DNA of 64,000 bases from Nitzschia sp. DOCU1 (Eukaryota; Bacillariophyta; Bacillariophyceae; Bacillariales; Bacillariaceae), in contig OX595990.1 in assembly GCA_951394045.1 (NCBI GenBank), forward strand, positions 1,116,001 through 1,180,000, written 5' to 3'. The notes below the pieces were generated by a model, which saw only the letters and a program-made list of their open reading frames with translations, ran no database searches and had not been told where the DNA came from. Below, one piece after another: positions 60,537 through 64,000 of this stretch. The position numbers and the translations under genes were made by a program. Position 1 is the first letter of the stretch; every line of letters begins with the position of its first letter.

Positions 60537-61184
60537 ATGGCAAATACGAATCGACTTTCCGTCTTGTCGAGCCTTTACGACTACACCAAGGCGAGTGAAT
60601 CGGGCAATGCTTCACTCAAGTCGAGCCTTTGGCAAATCACAAAGCTCCGCCGAAAACAAAATCGTGGATATTTGACCATGGAAGACACCTTTTCTGCGGA
60701 GCAAATTCGAGAAGAATTGCGGGCTCGAACGTTGGTGCGCAACACCAACGATGACGATGAGGAACCAGGCCTAGTGTCGGAAGGACGAGGAGGAGCCAAG
60801 CCGTCATTGAAAAGTATTGCACCCATGTGGAAATGTGTGGATGTTCTGGAAGAAAAGGCTAGTAACAAGGAGAATCCAAGTGCTGCTGGACTGGCAGCCA
60901 ATGCTACTGCCAATAGTAGTGGTCTTCGTCAACGCAAAAACAAGGGCGTCGAATCGTCATCTTCGTCTTCCAAAACACCAATGACAAAAGAAGATCCCAT
61001 CATTGATGAGGAGGAAGTGCTGTTGCAAAGAGATCCTCTGGAACTCTTCACTGGTGTGCGTCCAGGAGATCTCAAAATGGCGCAAAAGAATGCCAAGGAA
61101 GCATTGGAGTCGTATATCCAAGCGGCCACTCGAGCTGCTATGATTCTGTCGCAAATAGATGCAGCAACAACAAAAGGCAAATAA
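60537..61184 (+). CDS. VMA22: VMA22/CCDC115-like V-ATPase assembly factor
   Basis: 215 residues from Met at 60537 (MANTNRLSVLSSLYDYTKAS). An N-terminal helical part (LKSSLWQITKLRRKQNRGYL) is followed by an acidic/Ser-rich linker with GLRQRKNKG. A conserved C-terminal block, DPLELFTGVRPGDLKMAQKN, then ALESYIQAATRAAMILSQID, corresponds to the DPLxWFGxLVPxxLRxAQxxF motif of CCDC115/Vma22. These proteins help assemble the V0 sector of the vacuolar H+-ATPase in the ER. The upstream frame to 60384 is not conserved in character. The assignment rests mainly on the C-terminal motif. Confidence 0.65.
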   Translation: MANTNRLSVLSSLYDYTKASESGNASLKSSLWQITKLRRKQNRGYLTMEDTFSAEQIREELRARTLVRNTNDDDEEPGLVSEGRGGAKPSLKSIAPMWKCVDVLEEKASNKENPSAAGLAANATANSSGLRQRKNKGVESSSSSSKTPMTKEDPIIDEEEVLLQRDPLELFTGVRPGDLKMAQKNAKEALESYIQAATRAAMILSQIDAATTKGK

Positions 61185-61675
61185 TATAATGCACAAGGAT
61201 TATTGTCTATCTCAGCTTGTGTGTGAATCTTGAACTTGAGAGTCTCACCGTCTATCACTACATACTGTAGTCTGCCGAGGCTCATTTCTACTAATAGTAG
61301 TACTCTGGAGTACCGCCGTAGGGATTGAAGATGTGCTAGCAACAACGTGTCCCAATCCTGTTACGCCTACTATAGTGTCGATTCAAAGAGCCAACGCCAG
61401 CGCTATTTCGAGTTACGTGGCTATTTGGCAGAAACCATACGAATGCTGTGAGCGGAGAGAAGTGTAGCGTCCCTTACAATCCACCCGTAGGAGAAATGGC
61501 ACCATGCGTTGGTCCATCCAGGCATTGAATGCAACGGGGCATGCATGTGTGATCCCAGAAGTTCGAAACGACCCATCGTCCAACAACAAGCGTTTCGCTA
61601 AGTACCCAGAATCGTCCGCCGAATCCAATGCAGCTCATTCGTCCTTTGATTGATCGTTTGTTTCAGGAGCGTTTG
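61185..61675. other. Convergent intergenic region
   Basis: 491 bp between the VMA22-like gene and the next minus-strand gene. No coding or RNA feature was recognised. Confidence 0.3.
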
Positions 61676-62718
61676 TCACGTCACTTCACCCACAGTGGCA
61701 GGAATGTTAGGTGGACTACCGGCTCTTCTTCCCAAGTTGTCACTGCCAATCGAATATGAGCCTGAAAGCGAAGGCGTGAGGGAAGGATTGGATGCGTCTC
61801 CACTACGAGTCGTTTGAATGTAATGAAATCGCCGCATCAAGGATGCTTGTTTCTTCATAATGGCTCTTTCTCCCTGTTTCCGCTTTCTCTGGTGTCCCAT
61901 CAAACAAAAGGCAAAGACCAGACAAAAGGCCAGAAAACTAATCACAAAGATCAGCCGACCTCTTTGCTCCATCCCCTTACTGAATGCCACACGCCCCAAT
62001 GTTCCCGTTTCCACACATCCCACTAACTCTCGCTTTGCAGTGTAAAAGTCAACTCGAATGTCAGGTGTGAACTCCAAGTCCAAGTCATTTGAATATTTTG
62101 GAACTGTAAAGGCTGTAAAGAAGGTGTAGGGACCGTTGTCAAGCGGACAGGTGGTGGTTTTGGCTTGGGCATAGAGATCGTCGCCCGCATACTCAGCATC
62201 TTTCCCCCAAAAGACAACGTTGCCAAGGTAGCACAGGTTCACATTATTGTAGATCCGCTGCCGCTTTCCTAACGCTCTCGAGTTGAAGTCTATGTAAATA
62301 TCAAAGCTCTCGGACATTTTTCGAATCGTAACTGCAAAAGTTAAGTGCATTGGAAGAGGAAAGGCAAAATGGTACACTTTGTCAGAGACCTCGCAACGCC
62401 AGTGCGGAGCACATCACACATCTCAGTCTCCGAGATTAACGAAGAAAACGTACATGAAACAGCCACTTTGGCTTGATCTCCCGATTTACATGTCGGGCTA
62501 TTCTCGTACTCATCGGTACTGGAATCACAAACGATAGAAACACTGTCCACCATTACATTCCGCCGACGCATCGGTGGAGCGCACTCCTGGCAAATATATT
62601 GATCTCCCGAAAACTCCACATGGCCTTCCTCCTCATCACCCATAGAAGACGAAAGTAAGCAGGACCCCATCACGGCGAAGATCCCGAGGATTTTCATACG
62701 ATTCCTTGATCGTTTCAT
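61676..62718 (-). CDS. Type I single-pass membrane protein, uncharacterised
   Basis: Two exons (62718-62454, 62331-61676) around a 122-nt GTACGT...TTTTGCAG intron give 306 residues; the junction reads KVAVS|FTIRKMSESF. The signal peptide is at MKILGIFAVMGSCLLSSSMG (Met8, 62697, may be the start). The luminal part has several cysteines, including a CxxC (ICQECAPPMRRR), and beta-rich segments (FDIYIDFNSRALGKRQRIYN). One transmembrane helix (RLIFVISFLAFCLVFAFCLM) is followed by a basic, Ser-rich cytosolic tail. Family not recognised. Confidence 0.7.
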
Positions 62719-63471
62719 TGTCGAAGGGCGATGATACTGTCGCTACCCTCTCCCCTGACAGGCCGAAAACAGGACCAAACACAAAAAACAACTCAGCGCC
62801 CTCAAAAGAGACAATCGTCTCGCGTTTTAACTTCTTTTTCCTCGCCGACTATTGAAAGTGGTAATATACCTCGCAGTGGTGGTGGTGGGCTACGATGACA
62901 ACAACACTGTTAGTACTTCCGACTCCCCTCTCTTTTTGGGATAGCGACGACAAAATTGCCACACTTGCCCTGCCATGTGGCAACGTGCCGATTCACACGA
63001 GCGGCCAGACAAAGCACACAGCATTCCGCTTCTTTTGGCCCGAGTATGCGTTGAACAGCGATTTACAGTTACAAGCGTTAAATTATCATGGAGTTTACGG
63101 CCAATAGGCAGGGGCGTGCTCGGCTGTTGCGAGATACACAAGCTCCAATAGTTTGAAATGACGGACGTCGTTGAATGTGTCCGTTGTGTCCGCTTTGTCC
63201 TTTGTCGTCCGAGTACGTACGTACGTACGTACGGCCCTCCGATGTTGCCGCCGACACTTGAAAAAAGTAGAACCAGCGTGACACCAACGCTTCAACCATC
63301 TCTTGCTCCACCGACAAGAACAATGGATGAAGTTGTAAATTGATTGTATCGACAACAGCGGGTTGAGCATCGGAACAAGACGTAGCATAAAGAAGAAGAT
63401 ATCGACGCGAACATTCCCCAGAGCAGACACCATCGCTTTCCGATCAAGATTCCATCCAAAAGATTCCAACT
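62719..63471. other. Divergent intergenic region with an ACGT microsatellite
   Basis: About 750 bp between divergent genes. It includes about five units of GTAC/ACGT (63213-63233). A 70-codon frame at 62895-63107 has no domain support. Confidence 0.4.
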
Positions 63472-64000
63472 ATGAAAACCTTCGGCAACTTGCACGTATC
63501 TTTTGTCGCGACCATTGTGATACTTTCTATTGGACTCTGGGTACCTGCGGGTGCCTTTGCTCCTCGACTAGGAGTTTCCAGCAGTGCTGCTGTTCGACAA
63601 CAATCGTTTATCGTTCGACCTTTGGTGCCAAAACTTCAGCACAGGACTTGCCTCTACATGACTGACGCTAGCGACGATGACGAGGCAGCAGAGGAAAAGA
63701 CGGATGTTGTTTCCGAGTCTACTAGTTCTGCTGACGACAAGATTAAAGCCGAGGAGCTGTCCCGTCTTCAGAGACTAAGAAAACGCCTCTTCCCTCCAAA
63801 GGCGGATGACGGCTTGACCTTTCGCCAACGACTAGCCAAAGCTGGTTTATCAGTTCTCTTGTCCTATGGATGGGTCAGCAATGTTTCGTATTGTGTAACT
63901 GTATCCTTGGCATGGTACATTTCCAGCAAACGATCTGGTCTATCGCCCTTGGCTCCAGGTCAATGGAAACCCTTCTTGGCTGTCTATGCAGGATTTTATG
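63472..64000 (+). CDS. Plastid-targeted FAM210/DUF1279-like protein (3' end beyond the window)
   Basis: The open frame starts at ATG 63472 and reaches the window edge (176 codons). The signal peptide MKTFGNLHVSFVATIVILSI ends PAGAFAPRLG, an ASAFAP-type plastid signal. An acidic stretch (DASDDDEAAEEKTD) follows. From about residue 120, FRQRLAKAGLSVLLSYGWVS and NVSYCVTVSLAWYISSKRSG match the start of the DUF1279 domain shared by FAM210 and a family of plant chloroplast proteins. Function in plants is not well defined. The missing end should carry the second helix and a conserved RP/R motif. Confidence 0.75.
   Translation, partial: MKTFGNLHVSFVATIVILSIGLWVPAGAFAPRLGVSSSAAVRQQSFIVRPLVPKLQHRTCLYMTDASDDDEAAEEKTDVVSESTSSADDKIKAEELSRLQRLRKRLFPPKADDGLTFRQRLAKAGLSVLLSYGWVSNVSYCVTVSLAWYISSKRSGLSPLAPGQWKPFLAVYAGFY

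Noticed and set aside
60280..60675. An upstream frame overlapping the VMA22-like gene.
   Set aside because: It is in another frame, basic and without motifs. The 60537 start gives a coherent family-like protein.
63213..63233. A CRISPR-like or functional repeat at the ACGT tract.
   Set aside because: It is a simple 4-nt microsatellite of about five units with no spacers.

Overview
The window looks like nuclear DNA of a diatom, probably a raphid pennate species. Genes are dense and mostly intron-poor. Introns are short (about 70-122 nt, GT-AG, with one GC-AG). Several precursors carry the bipartite plastid leader of diatoms, a signal peptide ending in an A|F motif: FabH near 935, an acyltransferase near 42420, a FAM210-like protein near 63550 and a truncated gene at the left edge. 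A secreted Gly/Ser/Lys protein has silaffin-like lysine clusters. No rRNA, tRNA, CRISPR array or bacterial operon was recognised.

Layout. Positions 1-9400 hold a partial plastid-targeted gene, plastid FabH, a degenerate cyclophilin, the silaffin-like protein, a MATE transporter and a LYR-motif protein. Positions 9419-21333 hold a 1,830-residue receptor with two sensor modules (Cache-like in the second), a zinc-finger/transmembrane/propeller protein and a BTB protein. Positions 21813-36590 are the accessory core: three tandem GPCR-like genes, a 361-bp MITE-like insertion and a 9.8-kb array of Crypton-type tyrosine-recombinase elements. Positions 36646-52995 hold cytochrome c heme lyase, two tail-to-tail EamA transporters, a plastid acyltransferase-3, a secreted Kelch protein, a paralogue of the zinc-finger/propeller protein, a membrane-anchored phytochelatin synthase and a helicase-associated-repeat protein. 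Positions 53101-64000 hold an inverted gene duplication, Pam18/Tim14, cytosolic PheRS beta, two uncharacterised membrane proteins, a VMA22-like V-ATPase assembly factor and the start of a plastid FAM210/DUF1279 protein.

Most interesting points. First, a Crypton array arranged A-B-A-B-A: about 1.42-kb direct repeats (A) alternate with a 2.76-kb recombinase body (B), with a period of 4,178 bp and near identity between copies. A carries an antisense KOW/coiled-coil ORF. The recombinase gene is split by an intron just before the catalytic H/W and Y, and both copies share one frameshift. Second, all three GPCR paralogues have lost their C-terminal tail at nearly the same point through three different lesions: a 1-nt deletion, a MITE insertion and a nonsense codon. 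Third, the tandem double-sensor receptor.

All boundaries, splice sites and functions were read by eye. Family assignments rest on recognised motifs, not on database searches.
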